This document shows positions 18,581 through 26,899 of a stretch of 43,345 bases of DNA, piece by piece. The DNA comes from an uncultured Sphingomonas sp. GTDB lineage: Bacteria > Pseudomonadota > Alphaproteobacteria > Sphingomonadales > Sphingomonadaceae. The notes below the pieces were generated by a model. That model had not been told where the DNA came from and searched no databases. It saw only the letters and a list, made by a program, of their open reading frames with translations. Each line of letters opens with the position of its first letter. Within the stretch, counting starts at the first letter, position 1. The position numbers and the translations under genes were made by a program. The DNA lies in contig NZ_CAJYVU010000045.1 in NCBI RefSeq assembly GCF_913778135.1, positions 1 through 43,345 on the forward strand. The letters are read 5' to 3'.

Positions 18581-19245
18581 AGCTCGATCACCCGGTCGGG
18601 TAATTCGTTGGGATTGTCGTCGGTCTTGGGCAGCACCTCGGCCAGCACGACGCCGATCGCGGTGACTGCGCCCGCAAGGCCGTCGGCGGTGCGGCCGGCG
18701 CGGATCGCGGACACGAGCGTCGTCATCGCCTTGCCCCAGCGTTCGGGTGCGACGCGGGCGTGGACGGCGGCGTCGGCGACGATCTCGGCACGGTGTTCTG
18801 CAAGCGAGAGGTAGAGCAGCACGCCCTCGTGCCCTGCGGTGCGGCGCTCGGTGCCGACGCGGAATGCTTCCAGCGCGCGGCGACGAACGCGGCGTGCCTT
18901 GGTCGCTGGAGGAGTGAGCGCGAGCCGCAGCGGGCGATAGGCGAGCAGCAGCCGAACAAGAAGGAATGCGACTGCCTGCGCGATCAGCAGCGTGAACAGC
19001 ATGCCGTGTATGCTCGGCTCATGCTCCCAGCCATTGTCGAACGGGGTGAGCCAGTCGGGCCTGATCGCACCGACTGCGGTCACCGCGAGGACGGCGGCGA
19101 GCGCGTAGTGGAGCGCGACGTCGTGATAGGCGTCGGACTGCTGCGCGACGATCGTCACGATCTCGCCGTCGGTGGTCGCCTCGGCTGCGGTGACCGCGGC
19201 GGCGACCGCGTCGCGCTCGCTGTCGGAAAAGGTCGCCATCACCAT
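18577..19245 (-). CDS. TPM-domain protein with two central membrane helices
   Basis: The 222-residue protein has a split TPM-type domain. The N-terminal part is short and acidic (DSERDAVAAAVTAAEATTDGEIVTIV). Two membrane helices follow at about residues 45-65 and 82-103 (GMLFTLLIAQAVAFLLVRLLL). The second half contains FRVGTERRTAGHEGVLLYLSLAEHRAEIVAD, the family core shared with the YgcG/Psb32 group. Start is ATG 19245 or ATG 19239; both overlap or abut the stop of the preceding TPM gene, so translation is coupled either way. The pairing of a secreted-type TPM protein with this second form behind lemA is a recurring operon in proteobacteria; function is not established. Confidence 0.88.
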   Translation of the reverse strand: MVMATFSDSERDAVAAAVTAAEATTDGEIVTIVAQQSDAYHDVALHYALAAVLAVTAVGAIRPDWLTPFDNGWEHEPSIHGMLFTLLIAQAVAFLLVRLLLAYRPLRLALTPPATKARRVRRRALEAFRVGTERRTAGHEGVLLYLSLAEHRAEIVADAAVHARVAPERWGKAMTTLVSAIRAGRTADGLAGAVTAIGVVLAEVLPKTDDNPNELPDRVIEL

Positions 19246-20099
19246 CCCCCGCTCGCGCCGCCGCCGCCGAACGATCCGCCGCCGCCACCGAAGCCACCAC
19301 CGCCGCCGCCGAAGCCACCGAACCCACCGCCGCTGCCGCCACCGCCCCAGCCGCCGCCCATGCCCGGGCCCCAGATCACGACCGGCGGCACGAAGCCGCC
19401 GCTGCGACGACGCTGGCCACCACCGCCGCCGCCACTGCCATGATCGTCGTCGTCATCGTCGTCGAAGCGCCGGCCGCCCGCGCGGCGGAAGATCAGCGGC
19501 ACGACGAAGAACAGCACCACCATGATCCAGAAGACCGCGATCAGGCCGCCGCGATTGTTGCCGCCGGCCTGCGCGCGCTTGGCGCCCGCCGCCTTGGCGC
19601 GCTGCTCCGCGGCCTCGAGCGGGAGCTTCAGCTGCTCCGCGATCGCGTTCGCGCCCGCGACGATGCCACCCGCCATGTCGCCGTCGCGAAAACGCGGCAG
19701 GATCGTCTGGTTGATGATGACGCTGGACAGCGCGTCGGTGACGATCGGCTCCAGCCCGTAGCCGACCTCGATCCTGACCTTGCGCTCCTTGGGCGCGACC
19801 AGCAGGATCACGCCGTTGTTCGCGTCCTTCTGCCCCAGACCCCAGGCACGACCAAGACGGTAGCCGTAATCCTCGATCGGGTAGCCTTGCAGGTCGGGGA
19901 TCGTCGCCACCACCAGCTGTCGCGTCGAGGCTTGCTCGACGCCCGCGCTCAGCTGCGTCAGTTGCTGCACCTGCTCGGGCGAGAGCAGGTGCGCGTCATC
20001 GACGACGCGGCCAGTCAGCTTGGGGAACGTCTGCGCTGCGGCCGGCAGCGCGAACACGACCAGCAGCAGCGCGAGGATCGAGCGGATCAGCCGCGACAC
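19239..20099 (-). CDS. TPM-domain (YgcG family) exported protein with Gly-rich tail
   Basis: The 286-residue protein has a signal peptide of 23 residues (ending PAAAQ) and a periplasmic TPM domain at about 25-150 (VVDDAHLLSPEQ, YGYRLGRAWGLGQKDANNGV, RIEVGYGLEPIVTDALSS). A helical linker and a membrane helix at about 185-205 (GLIAVFWIMVVLFFVVPLIF) follow, then RRFD with seven consecutive Asp, and a long Gly-rich tail to the end. TPM domains occur in photosystem repair and phosphatase-like proteins, but the bacterial YgcG branch has no agreed function. The gene starts 10 bases after the lemA stop and its stop abuts the next TPM gene. Confidence 0.92.
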   Translation of the reverse strand: MSRLIRSILALLLVVFALPAAAQTFPKLTGRVVDDAHLLSPEQVQQLTQLSAGVEQASTRQLVVATIPDLQGYPIEDYGYRLGRAWGLGQKDANNGVILLVAPKERKVRIEVGYGLEPIVTDALSSVIINQTILPRFRDGDMAGGIVAGANAIAEQLKLPLEAAEQRAKAAGAKRAQAGGNNRGGLIAVFWIMVVLFFVVPLIFRRAGGRRFDDDDDDDHGSGGGGGGQRRRSGGFVPPVVIWGPGMGGGWGGGGSGGGFGGFGGGGGGFGGGGGSFGGGGASGGW

Positions 20100-20109
20100 G
20101 GGTGTTGGC

Positions 20110-20697
20110 TCAGGCGCCGAAGTTCACCGTCGGCGCGGTCTGCGCGTTGGGCGTGGTCGCCTGGAACGGCACCATCGGCTTCGCACCGTAGAAAATCTTC
20201 GCGCCGACCGCGTCGGGGAAGGTGCGGATGCGCGTGTTGTAGTCCTGCACCGCCGAATTGTAGTCGCGCCGCGCGATCGTGATGCGGTTTTCCGTGCCCT
20301 CAAGCTGCGATTGCAGCGCCATGAAGTTGGCGTTGCTTTTCAGGTCGGGGTAGGCCTCCTGCAAAGGGCGCAGCTGCGTCAGTGCGACGCTCAACCCGTT
20401 CTGCGCATTGGCATATTGCTGCACCTTGGCGGGATCCTTCAGGTCGTCGCCCGACAGCTGGATACGGCCGGCATTGGCGCGCGCCTCGGTCACGCGGGTG
20501 AGCACGTCCGACTCCTGCTTGGCATAGCCCTTCACCGTCGAGACGAGATTGGGGATCAGGTCGGCGCGGCGCTGATACTCGTTCTGGACGTCGGCCCAGC
20601 GCGTCTTCGCAGTCTCCTCGGCGGTCGGAACGCTGTTGAGCCCGCACGCGGCGAGCGGAAGCGCCATCAGCGCGGCGGCAACGGCACGGTGGGTCAT
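20110..20697 (-). CDS. lemA: LemA family lipoprotein
   Basis: The 195-residue protein has a lipoprotein signal with lipobox LAAC (Cys18), then the LemA helical bundle: WADVQNEYQRRADLIPNLV, STVKGYAKQESDVLTRVTEAR, a LTQLRPLQEAYPDLKSNANF segment and TENRITIARRDYNSAVQDYN. LemA proteins are envelope-anchored helical bundles without a known enzyme activity, widely found in operons with TPM proteins, as here. First gene of the lemA-TPM-TPM-Nudix operon; the promoter must lie between 20698 and about 20800, where I see only a weak TATA-like CTATAT. The lipobox form differs from LemA versions with an uncleaved N-terminal helix. Confidence 0.95.
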   Translation of the reverse strand: MTHRAVAAALMALPLAACGLNSVPTAEETAKTRWADVQNEYQRRADLIPNLVSTVKGYAKQESDVLTRVTEARANAGRIQLSGDDLKDPAKVQQYANAQNGLSVALTQLRPLQEAYPDLKSNANFMALQSQLEGTENRITIARRDYNSAVQDYNTRIRTFPDAVGAKIFYGAKPMVPFQATTPNAQTAPTVNFGA

Positions 20698-20802
20698 CGT
20701 CTCGGCTCACTCCCTAGGTCTGTGTCAGCCATATAGGACACGTGAAGGCGTGCGCGAAGGGGGATTGGTGTCAGACGTGAAATGAAATGGCTTGTGCCAA
20801 AG

Positions 20803-20832
20803 AAAAGGCCGGAAGGATCGCTCCTCCCGGCC
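20803..20832 (-). terminator. Intrinsic terminator after the amino acid permease
   Basis: On the minus strand GGCCGGGAGGA, loop GCGA and TCCTTCCGGCC form an 11-pair stem with one G-U wobble, followed by TTTTCTTT. It lies 24 bases after the permease stop at 20856 and isolates that gene from the lemA operon promoter. Confidence 0.88.
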
Positions 20833-20855
20833 CCTGTCTGCACGGTCAGACGGTG

Positions 20856-22394
20856 TCAGTGACCCGCGTCGGGTGTCACCACCACGCCGCGGCCGAGATG
20901 GCTCGTCTTGCGGCTGTAGGCGTAATAGACGGCGAGGCCGATCGCGCCCCAGACGAAGAACACCAGCATCGCCTGCCACGGCAGGTTGACGAACAGGAAG
21001 ATACAACCCGCAATCGTCAGCGGCCCGACCAGCCACAATGCGGGCGTGCGGAACGAGCGCTTGGCATTCGGTTGCTGGCGACGCAGCAGCATAACGTTGA
21101 TCGCAACCATCATGAACGCATAGAGCGTGCCCGCATTCGCCCAGTCGGCGAGCTGGCCGACGGGCAGGAACGCCGCCGCGATCGCGACCGCGATGCCGGT
21201 GAGCGCGGTTACGATATATGGCGTCTTCCACTTCGGGTGCACACGGCTGAGCGCCTCGGGCAGCAGGCCGTCGCGGCTCATCACGAAGAAGATGCGCGTC
21301 TGGCCGAACAGCAGGATCAGGATGACCGACGGCAGCGCGATGTTCGCCGCGATCCCGAGCAGGTTGCCGATCTTGCCGAAGCCGACCACGCGCAGCACGT
21401 GTGCCAGCGCCTCGTTCGAGCAGACGAGCGCGTCGCGGTATTGCGGCAGCGCGCACTGGCGCGCGAGTTCGGGCGAGCCGGCCTCGAGCGGCATGCCGGT
21501 CAGCGCGTTCATCACCGGCTGGCCGCCGATGGCCCCGATCGCGCCGGCAGAGACGACGATGTAGAAGACGGTGCAGATCAGCAGCGAGCCGATCAGGCCG
21601 ATGGGGACGTTGCGCTGCGGGTTCTTGGTTTCCTCCGCCGCGGTTGAGACCGCATCGAAGCCGACATAGGCGAAGAAGATCGTCGCCGCCGCGCCGACCG
21701 CGCCGACGCCGGTACCGAGCCCGCCGAACACGCCCGCGGGCAGGAACGGGCTGTAATTGGCGGTGTCGATCTTGGGCAGGGTGAGCGAGCAGAAGATCAC
21801 CAGCGCGACGACCTTGATCGCGACCAGGATCGCGTTGACCTTCGCGCTCTCCGACGTGCCGACCATCAGCAGCCACGTCATCAGCAGCGAGATGAACACG
21901 GCAGGCAGATTGACGAAGCCGCCCGGCGCGCCGCCCAGCGCCAGCGGACCCGCGCTCGCCCAGGCAGGCAAATGGATGCCGAGGAATTGCTGCAGGATCG
22001 TGCCGTTGAAATAACCCGACCAGCTGACCGCCACCGCGCTCGCCGCGACCGCATATTCGAGGATCAGCGCCCAGCCGACCGTCCAGGCGATCGTCTCGCC
22101 GATGGTGGTGTAGCTATAGGTATAGGCGCTGCCCGCGACCGGGATCATCGCCGCGATCTCGGCGTAACAGAGTGCGGCCACGATGCAGATCGCGCCCGCG
22201 ATCGCAAAGGCGAGCATCAGGCCGGGCCCGGCCTTCTGCGCGCCGACCGCGGTCAGCACGAAGATGCCGCCGCCGATGACGCATCCGATGCCGAACAGCA
22301 TCAGCTGGAACCAGCCGAGCGAGCGGTGGAGCGATTTCTCCTCCGCGGTCGCCAGGATGGCGTCCAATGGTTTCATGCGTTCGAAAAAGATCAA
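20856..22394 (-). CDS. APC-superfamily amino acid permease (cationic amino acid transporter-like)
   Basis: The 512-residue integral membrane protein has about 12-14 helices. The family N-terminus FGIGCVIGGGIFVLTAVGA leads into helix 1, and GSAYTYSYTTIGE precedes helix 3. YVGFDAVSTAAEETKNPQRN is the loop motif conserved in the CAT branch of APC transporters, and FGQTRIFFVMSRDGLLP follows later. It should import amino acids by proton symport; specificity is unknown. TTG at 22394 is taken as start because GGAGG lies about 9 bases upstream, with ATG 22376 as a close alternative lacking a ribosome site. It is a single-gene unit: a terminator follows and about 100 bases separate it from the HIT gene upstream. 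Confidence 0.93.
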   Translation of the reverse strand: MIFFERMKPLDAILATAEEKSLHRSLGWFQLMLFGIGCVIGGGIFVLTAVGAQKAGPGLMLAFAIAGAICIVAALCYAEIAAMIPVAGSAYTYSYTTIGETIAWTVGWALILEYAVAASAVAVSWSGYFNGTILQQFLGIHLPAWASAGPLALGGAPGGFVNLPAVFISLLMTWLLMVGTSESAKVNAILVAIKVVALVIFCSLTLPKIDTANYSPFLPAGVFGGLGTGVGAVGAAATIFFAYVGFDAVSTAAEETKNPQRNVPIGLIGSLLICTVFYIVVSAGAIGAIGGQPVMNALTGMPLEAGSPELARQCALPQYRDALVCSNEALAHVLRVVGFGKIGNLLGIAANIALPSVILILLFGQTRIFFVMSRDGLLPEALSRVHPKWKTPYIVTALTGIAVAIAAAFLPVGQLADWANAGTLYAFMMVAINVMLLRRQQPNAKRSFRTPALWLVGPLTIAGCIFLFVNLPWQAMLVFFVWGAIGLAVYYAYSRKTSHLGRGVVVTPDAGH

Positions 22395-22500
22395 GGAATG
22401 CCCCCTCCCGGCGGGTATGCGAAAGCGGGGAGCCTAGCGACCTCTCCCGCGGTGACAAGTAGGCCCGGTTTTACGCGGGCTGCGTTGGTAGCCGTTGTTA

Positions 22501-22893
22501 CTAGCGTTGGCTGTCGTTCGCTACCAGCATCGGTCCGAGTGCGCGACCGGCGAGGATGTGGACGTGGAGGTGCGGCACCTCGGCGTGCGCGTCGCCGCCG
22601 ATATTGGCGATCAGGCGATAGCCGCCGGCGACCAGCCCGGCGTCGCGCGCGACACGGCCGATTGCGCGGGTTAAGCCGGCGATCTCCGCATCCGATGCGC
22701 GTTCGCTGAAATCGTCCCAGCTGACGTAGGCCCCGCGCGGGATCGCGAGCAAGTGGGTCGGCGCCCAGGGCGCGATGTCGCGGAACACGACCGCGTAATC
22801 GTCCTCGTACACCCGCGTCGAGGGGATCTCGTCACGCAGCAGGCGGGCGAAGATGTTGTTGTCGTCGTAGGGTTGGGTGGCGTCGACGGTCAT
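22501..22893 (-). CDS. HIT-family nucleotide hydrolase
   Basis: The 130-residue protein has the histidine-triad motif VPHLHVHILAG with His108, His110 and His112. The HINT-branch landmarks FARLLRDEIPSTRVYEDDYAVVF and APWAPTHLLAIPR are also present. These enzymes hydrolyse purine nucleoside phosphoramidates or related adenylates. The gene follows hisE by 16 bases and ends the his block. The same hisE-HIT neighbourhood recurs in alphaproteobacteria as far as I recall, perhaps by cotranscription rather than shared chemistry. The upstream open frame before the ATG at 22893 overlaps hisE and is not coding. Confidence 0.93.
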   Translation of the reverse strand: MTVDATQPYDDNNIFARLLRDEIPSTRVYEDDYAVVFRDIAPWAPTHLLAIPRGAYVSWDDFSERASDAEIAGLTRAIGRVARDAGLVAGGYRLIANIGGDAHAEVPHLHVHILAGRALGPMLVANDSQR

Positions 22894-22909
22894 GGTCGCG
22901 GCTCCGGGA

Positions 22910-23257
22910 TCAGGGGCGAAAGGAGAGGGGGAGTCCGGCCGGGGTGCGCGCGGCCTTTTCGTCGAGACCGCCCAGTCCTTCGCGCTTCGCGAGCTCCATC
23001 CGCACGTCGCCGAGACTGAGCCCGGCGTCGGCGAGCAGGACGAGCAGGTGGTAGATGAGGTCGGCGGCCTCGGGCACGATCGCGTGCGGGTTGTCCCCCA
23101 TCGCGGCGATGATCGTCTCGGTCGCTTCCTCGCCCAGTTTCTGCGCGATCCGCGCGCGGCCCTTGTGGAACAAGGAGGCGGTGTAGGAGGCGCCCGCGTC
23201 GGCACCCTTTCGTTCAGCGATCGTCGCCTGAAGGCGATCGAGGATGTCGTCGGCCAT
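22910..23257 (-). CDS. hisE: Phosphoribosyl-ATP pyrophosphatase
   Basis: HisE removes pyrophosphate from phosphoribosyl-ATP, the second step of histidine synthesis. The 115-residue all-alpha protein shows LQATIAERK, SYTASLFHKGRARIAQKLGEEATETIIAA (cut here to family landmarks KLGEEATE) and the EAADLIYHLLVLLAD helix with the Mg-binding Glu/Asp. It is a stand-alone HisE, not fused to HisI. ATG at 23257 is chosen; a TTG at 23293 would add 12 residues but has its AAGGA too close. The gene lies downstream of hisF and the small peptide gene in the same direction and 16 bases before the HIT gene. Confidence 0.93.
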   Translation of the reverse strand: MADDILDRLQATIAERKGADAGASYTASLFHKGRARIAQKLGEEATETIIAAMGDNPHAIVPEAADLIYHLLVLLADAGLSLGDVRMELAKREGLGGLDEKAARTPAGLPLSFRP

Positions 23258-23315
23258 GTCGCGCGGGGTGCCCCCGCCCGCGACGCGGGTCAATCCTTAG
23301 CGACGACGCTCCCGA

Positions 23316-23501
23316 TCAATCCTTGCGGGTTGCGGCGCGGCGTCTCAGCGCACGACGCGTGAGCCACACCGCGATGACCGCGAACACGAACAGCGCCACG
23401 TCCGACAATTCGGGTGCGGTGCGCGGGCGCGGGTGCCCGTCGTGTCCGCTCGCCGCGACGAGCAATGGGGCGAGCAGCAGGGCAAGCAGGCGCGGGTTCA
23501 T
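23316..23501 (-). CDS. Tiny exported membrane peptide with PEP-CTERM-like C-terminus
   Basis: The 61-residue product has a signal peptide (LLALLLAPLLVAASG), a His/Pro/Arg-rich spacer of about 12 residues, then TAPELSD, a hydrophobic helix (VALFVFAVIAVWL) and a basic tail TRRALRRRAATRKD. The Pro-Glu element, a single helix and an Arg-rich end is the order of PEP-CTERM sorting signals, so this looks like a minimal sorted peptide or a bitopic membrane peptide. The PEP motif is imperfect. It starts with ATG 23501, 41 bases after hisF and 58 bases before hisE, all on the same strand, so it is probably cotranscribed with the his genes. No function known to me. Confidence 0.72.
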   Translation of the reverse strand: MNPRLLALLLAPLLVAASGHDGHPRPRTAPELSDVALFVFAVIAVWLTRRALRRRAATRKD

Positions 23502-23542
23502 CGTCTTGGCCCTAGCAGACGATTGTCACTGAAACGTTGGCG

Positions 23543-24304
23543 TCAGTGCGTGCGCACCGGAACGCCCGCCGCCAACAGCGCGGCGTGCGCGTCGGCGATC
23601 GTCGCCTCGCCGAAGTGGAAGATCGAGGCGGCGAGCACCGCGGATGCGTGGCCCTGCGTCACGCCGGCGACGAGGTCGCCCAGCGTACCGACGCCGCCCG
23701 AGGCGACGACGGGCACGCTCGTGCGGTCGGCGATCGCGCGGACGAGGTCGAGGTCGTAGCCGCCGCGCGTGCCGTCGCGGTCCATAGAGGTGACGAGCAG
23801 CTCGCCCGCGCCCAGTTCGGCGAGGCGGAGCGCGTGCGCGACCGCGTCGATGCCGGTCGCGCGGCGCCCGCCGTGGGTGAACACCTCCCAGCCGTTCTCG
23901 ACGCGGCGCGCGTCGATGCTGGCAACGCAACATTGCGCGCCGAAGCGCTCGGCGATGTCGGCGACCACCTCGGGCCGCGACACGGCGGCGGAATTGACCG
24001 CGACCTTGTCCGCGCCCGCCAGCAGCAGCGCGCGCGCGTCCTCCGCGGTGCGTACCCCGCCGCCGACGGTCAGCGGCATGAAGCAGACCGCGGCGGTGCG
24101 GCGGACCACGTCGAGGATCGTACCACGTGCCTCGTGGCTGGCGGTGATGTCGAGGAAACAGAGCTCGTCGGCGCCCGCCGCGTCATACGCGCGCGCCTGC
24201 TCGACCGGATCGCCCGCGTCGACCAGGTCGACGAAGTTGACCCCCTTCACGACGCGCCCGTTCGCCACGTCGAGGCATGGGATGACGCGCGCGCGGACGG
24301 TCAT
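23543..24304 (-). CDS. hisF: Imidazole glycerol phosphate synthase, cyclase subunit
   Basis: HisF uses ammonia from HisH to close the imidazole ring, giving imidazole glycerol phosphate and AICAR. The 253-residue TIM barrel has catalytic Asp12 ([14 protein letters not shown]) and Asp131 (ASIDARR). The two phosphate-binding loops are GGGVRT near 81-86 and [11 protein letters not shown] in the second half. The ATG at 24304 overlaps the hisA stop by 4 bases. Complete and of normal length. Confidence 0.97.
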   Translation of the reverse strand: MTVRARVIPCLDVANGRVVKGVNFVDLVDAGDPVEQARAYDAAGADELCFLDITASHEARGTILDVVRRTAAVCFMPLTVGGGVRTAEDARALLLAGADKVAVNSAAVSRPEVVADIAERFGAQCCVASIDARRVENGWEVFTHGGRRATGIDAVAHALRLAELGAGELLVTSMDRDGTRGGYDLDLVRAIADRTSVPVVASGGVGTLGDLVAGVTQGHASAVLAASIFHFGEATIADAHAALLAAGVPVRTH

Positions 24305-25035
24305 GCGGCGGATGCAACCGACAGCGCGGCGGCGAGGTCGAGGCGGCCGTCGTAGAGCGCGCGGCCGGTGATGACGCCTTCGACGCCGTCGCGGGCGTGG
24401 AGCGCCAGGACATGGATGTCGGCGATGCCCTTCACCCCGCCGCTGGCGATCACAGGAATGTCGACGCTGCGCGCGAGATCGACCGTCGCTTCGACGTTGC
24501 AGCCCTTGAGCATCCCGTCGCGCCCGACATCGGTGAACAGGACGGCGGCGACGCCCGCGTCCTCGAAGCGGCGCGCTAGGTCGGTCGCCGAGACGGTCGA
24601 GACGTCGGCCCAGCCCTTGGTCGCGACCATACCGTCCTTGGCGTCGACCGCGACGACGATGCCGCCGGGATAGTCGCGCGCCATGTCGCGGACGAAGTCG
24701 GGATTCTCGAGCGCGGCGGTGCCGATCACGACGCGCGCGACGCCGAGGTCGAACCACGCCGCGACCGCCTTCGGCGTGCGGATGCCGCCGCCGAGCTGTA
24801 CGTGGCCGGGGAAGGTCGCGACGATGCTGCGCACCGCGTCACCGTTGACGCTCTCCCCTGCGAACGCGCCGTCGAGGTCGACGACGTGGAGGTGGCCGGC
24901 ACCGGCGTCGGCGAACTTAGTCGCCTGCGCAGCGGGATCGTCGCCGTAGACGGTGGCGCGCGCCATGTCGCCTTCGGCGAGGCGGACGACCTGACCGGCC
25001 TTCAGGTCGATGGCGGGGAAGACGATCAAACTCAT
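24301..25035 (-). CDS. hisA: ProFAR isomerase
   Basis: HisA isomerises the aminoaldose ProFAR to the aminoketose PRFAR (fourth step of histidine synthesis). The 244-residue TIM barrel has the catalytic Asp pair Asp10 (FPAIDLKAG) and Asp131 (VAVDAKDG), with phosphate loops at LGGGIRT and [14 protein letters not shown] at 25035 overlaps the hisH stop (ATGA), and its own stop overlaps hisF, so hisH-hisA-hisF form one coupled unit. Confidence 0.97.
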   Translation of the reverse strand: MSLIVFPAIDLKAGQVVRLAEGDMARATVYGDDPAAQATKFADAGAGHLHVVDLDGAFAGESVNGDAVRSIVATFPGHVQLGGGIRTPKAVAAWFDLGVARVVIGTAALENPDFVRDMARDYPGGIVVAVDAKDGMVATKGWADVSTVSATDLARRFEDAGVAAVLFTDVGRDGMLKGCNVEATVDLARSVDIPVIASGGVKGIADIHVLALHARDGVEGVITGRALYDGRLDLAAALSVASAA

Positions 25036-25643
25036 GGGCGCCACTTCAGGAAACGGTCGAGGAGCGCGAGGCCGTAGCGCTGGCTCTTCTCGGGGTGGAA
25101 TTGCACGCCGACCATGTTGTCGCGCGCCATGGCGGCGGTGACGGGACCGGCGTGGTCGGTGGTGGCGACCACATCGGTATCGTCGCCCTGACAGGCGAAG
25201 CTATGGAGGAAATAGGCCTCGCCCGGCACGATCAGCGGGTGGGGGCGGGTCGGTACCACGTCGTTCCAGCCCATGTGCGGCACCTTTGCGTCGGTGCCGG
25301 CGGCGTCGATCAGCCGGACGCGCCCGTTGACCCAGCCGAGGCCGGCGTGCGTGCCGAGTTCCTCGCCCGCCTCCGCCATCAACTGCATGCCGACGCAGAT
25401 GCCGAGGAACGGCACCCCCTCGCGCCGGACGCGCTGTTCCAGCGCCTCGACCATGCCGGGCACGCCGCGCAACGCGGTCGCGCACGATCCGAACGCGCCG
25501 ACGCCGGGCAGGACGACGCGATTGGCGCGCGCGACCGTTTCGGCGTCCGCAGTTACCGTCAGGTCGGTGCAGCCCGCTGCCCTGAGCGCGTTCTCGACCG
25601 AGTGGAGATTGCCCGCGCCGTAGTCGATCAGCGCGAGCGTCAT
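25032..25643 (-). CDS. hisH: Imidazole glycerol phosphate synthase, glutamine amidotransferase subunit
   Basis: HisH hydrolyses glutamine and channels ammonia to HisF. The 203-residue class I amidotransferase has nucleophile Cys83 in GICVGMQ and the His183/Glu185 pair in QFHPEKS. It begins MTLALIDYGAGNLHSV, the family N-terminus, at ATG 25643. A further open frame upstream overlaps hisB and is not coding. It lies 25 bases after hisB. Confidence 0.97.
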   Translation of the reverse strand: MTLALIDYGAGNLHSVENALRAAGCTDLTVTADAETVARANRVVLPGVGAFGSCATALRGVPGMVEALEQRVRREGVPFLGICVGMQLMAEAGEELGTHAGLGWVNGRVRLIDAAGTDAKVPHMGWNDVVPTRPHPLIVPGEAYFLHSFACQGDDTDVVATTDHAGPVTAAMARDNMVGVQFHPEKSQRYGLALLDRFLKWRP

Positions 25644-25668
25644 GGGCGAGCGCTCACAGCACGCCTGC

Positions 25669-26256
25669 TCACAACACCCCCTTGGTCGAGGGGATCGCGT
25701 CGGCCTTGCGGGGGTCGATCTCGGTTGCGGTGCGCAGCGCACGCGCCAGGCCCTTGAACGCGCTCTCGGCGATATGGTGGTTGTTGTGGCCGTGGAGCAG
25801 CTCGACGTGGAGCGTGATGCCGGCGGTCTGCGCGAACGAGTGGAAGAAATGCTCGAACAACTCGGTGTCCATCGTCCCGAGCGTCGCTTGACCAAACGGT
25901 GCGCGCCACACCAGCCACGGACGTCCCGAGATGTCGAGTGACACGCGCGTCAGCACCTCGTCCATCGGCGACAGCGCGTCGCCGTAGCGGCGGATGCCGC
26001 GCTTGTCGCCGAGCGCCTGCGCGACTGCGCTGCCCAGCGCCAGTGCGGTATCCTCGACCGTGTGATGCGCGTCGATGTGGAGGTCGCCCGTCGTCTTCAC
26101 GTCCAAGTCGATCAGCGAGTGGCGCGACAATTGTTCGAGCATGTGGTCGAAGAAGCCGACGCCGGTTGCGACATGGTAGACGCCGGTGCCGTCGAGGTTG
26201 ACGGAAACCTCGATGCTGGTCTCGCTGGTCGAGCGCTTGATGGTCGCGGTCCGCAT
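25669..26256 (-). CDS. hisB: Imidazoleglycerol-phosphate dehydratase
   Basis: HisB dehydrates imidazole glycerol phosphate to imidazole acetol phosphate. The 195-residue protein is the monofunctional form, without a histidinol-phosphatase domain. Both Mn-binding histidine clusters are present ([10 protein letters not shown] and [10 protein letters not shown]), as is [16 protein letters not shown] 26256 has GGGAG upstream. It is the first gene of this minus-strand his block and is divergent from sspB, with 93 bases between the starts holding both promoters. Confidence 0.97.
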   Translation of the reverse strand: MRTATIKRSTSETSIEVSVNLDGTGVYHVATGVGFFDHMLEQLSRHSLIDLDVKTTGDLHIDAHHTVEDTALALGSAVAQALGDKRGIRRYGDALSPMDEVLTRVSLDISGRPWLVWRAPFGQATLGTMDTELFEHFFHSFAQTAGITLHVELLHGHNNHHIAESAFKGLARALRTATEIDPRKADAIPSTKGVL

Positions 26257-26349
26257 GGAGGCTCCCTTAGCGCCGCCGCCGCGCCAAGCAAGTTCGTGCC
26301 TGCCGCGCACTCTTGACCGGGCCAGCCACGACGCTACCCATGCGCCGCG

Positions 26350-26832
26350 ATGAGCGAGATGCCCGACAGCCTGATACCGTACGACGAGATCGTGCAGGAA
26401 GCCCTGCGTGCGGTGGTGGGCCGCGTGCTTAACACCGTGGCGGAAACGGGCGGGCTGCCCGGCGAGCACCATTTCTATATCACGTTCAAGACGCAGGCGC
26501 CCGGCGTCGACATTCCGCAGCGGCTGATCGAGCGTTTTCCCGACGAGATGACGATCGTGCTGCAGAACCGGTTCTGGGACCTGCTGGTCGACGAGCAGAA
26601 ATTCTCGGTCGGATTGTCGTTCAACCAGGTGCCGTCGAAGCTGGTGATCCCGTACTCGGCGATTACGGGCTTCCACGATCCGGCGGTCAATTTCGAACTG
26701 CGCTTCCAGGCGCAGGAGGGGCCGGGCGACGGTCCGGGCGGGCACGATCCGGCGGAGAATGACGGCACGCCGACCGCGGAGCAGCAGGACGGCAGCAACG
26801 TCGTCGCGGTGGATTTCAAGCGCAAGAAGTGA
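26350..26832 (+). CDS. sspB: SspB-type ClpXP adaptor
   Basis: SspB tethers ssrA-tagged proteins to the ClpXP protease. The 160-residue protein shows the alpha-SspB core: [48 protein letters not shown] and [18 protein letters not shown] disordered Gly/Asp/Glu-rich linker follows. The C-terminal tail [10 protein letters not shown] matches the ClpX-binding module. Start is ATG 26350, with an ATG four residues further as alternative; neither has a strong ribosome site. It lies 67 bases upstream of fumC on the same strand. Confidence 0.92.
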   Translation: MSEMPDSLIPYDEIVQEALRAVVGRVLNTVAETGGLPGEHHFYITFKTQAPGVDIPQRLIERFPDEMTIVLQNRFWDLLVDEQKFSVGLSFNQVPSKLVIPYSAITGFHDPAVNFELRFQAQEGPGDGPGGHDPAENDGTPTAEQQDGSNVVAVDFKRKK

Positions 26833-26899
26833 GGCGGCGCACACGCGGTTGATCCGCGGGTGCGTGCAACGAGTTGCGTGCCCGCGCGCTTGATCGTGC

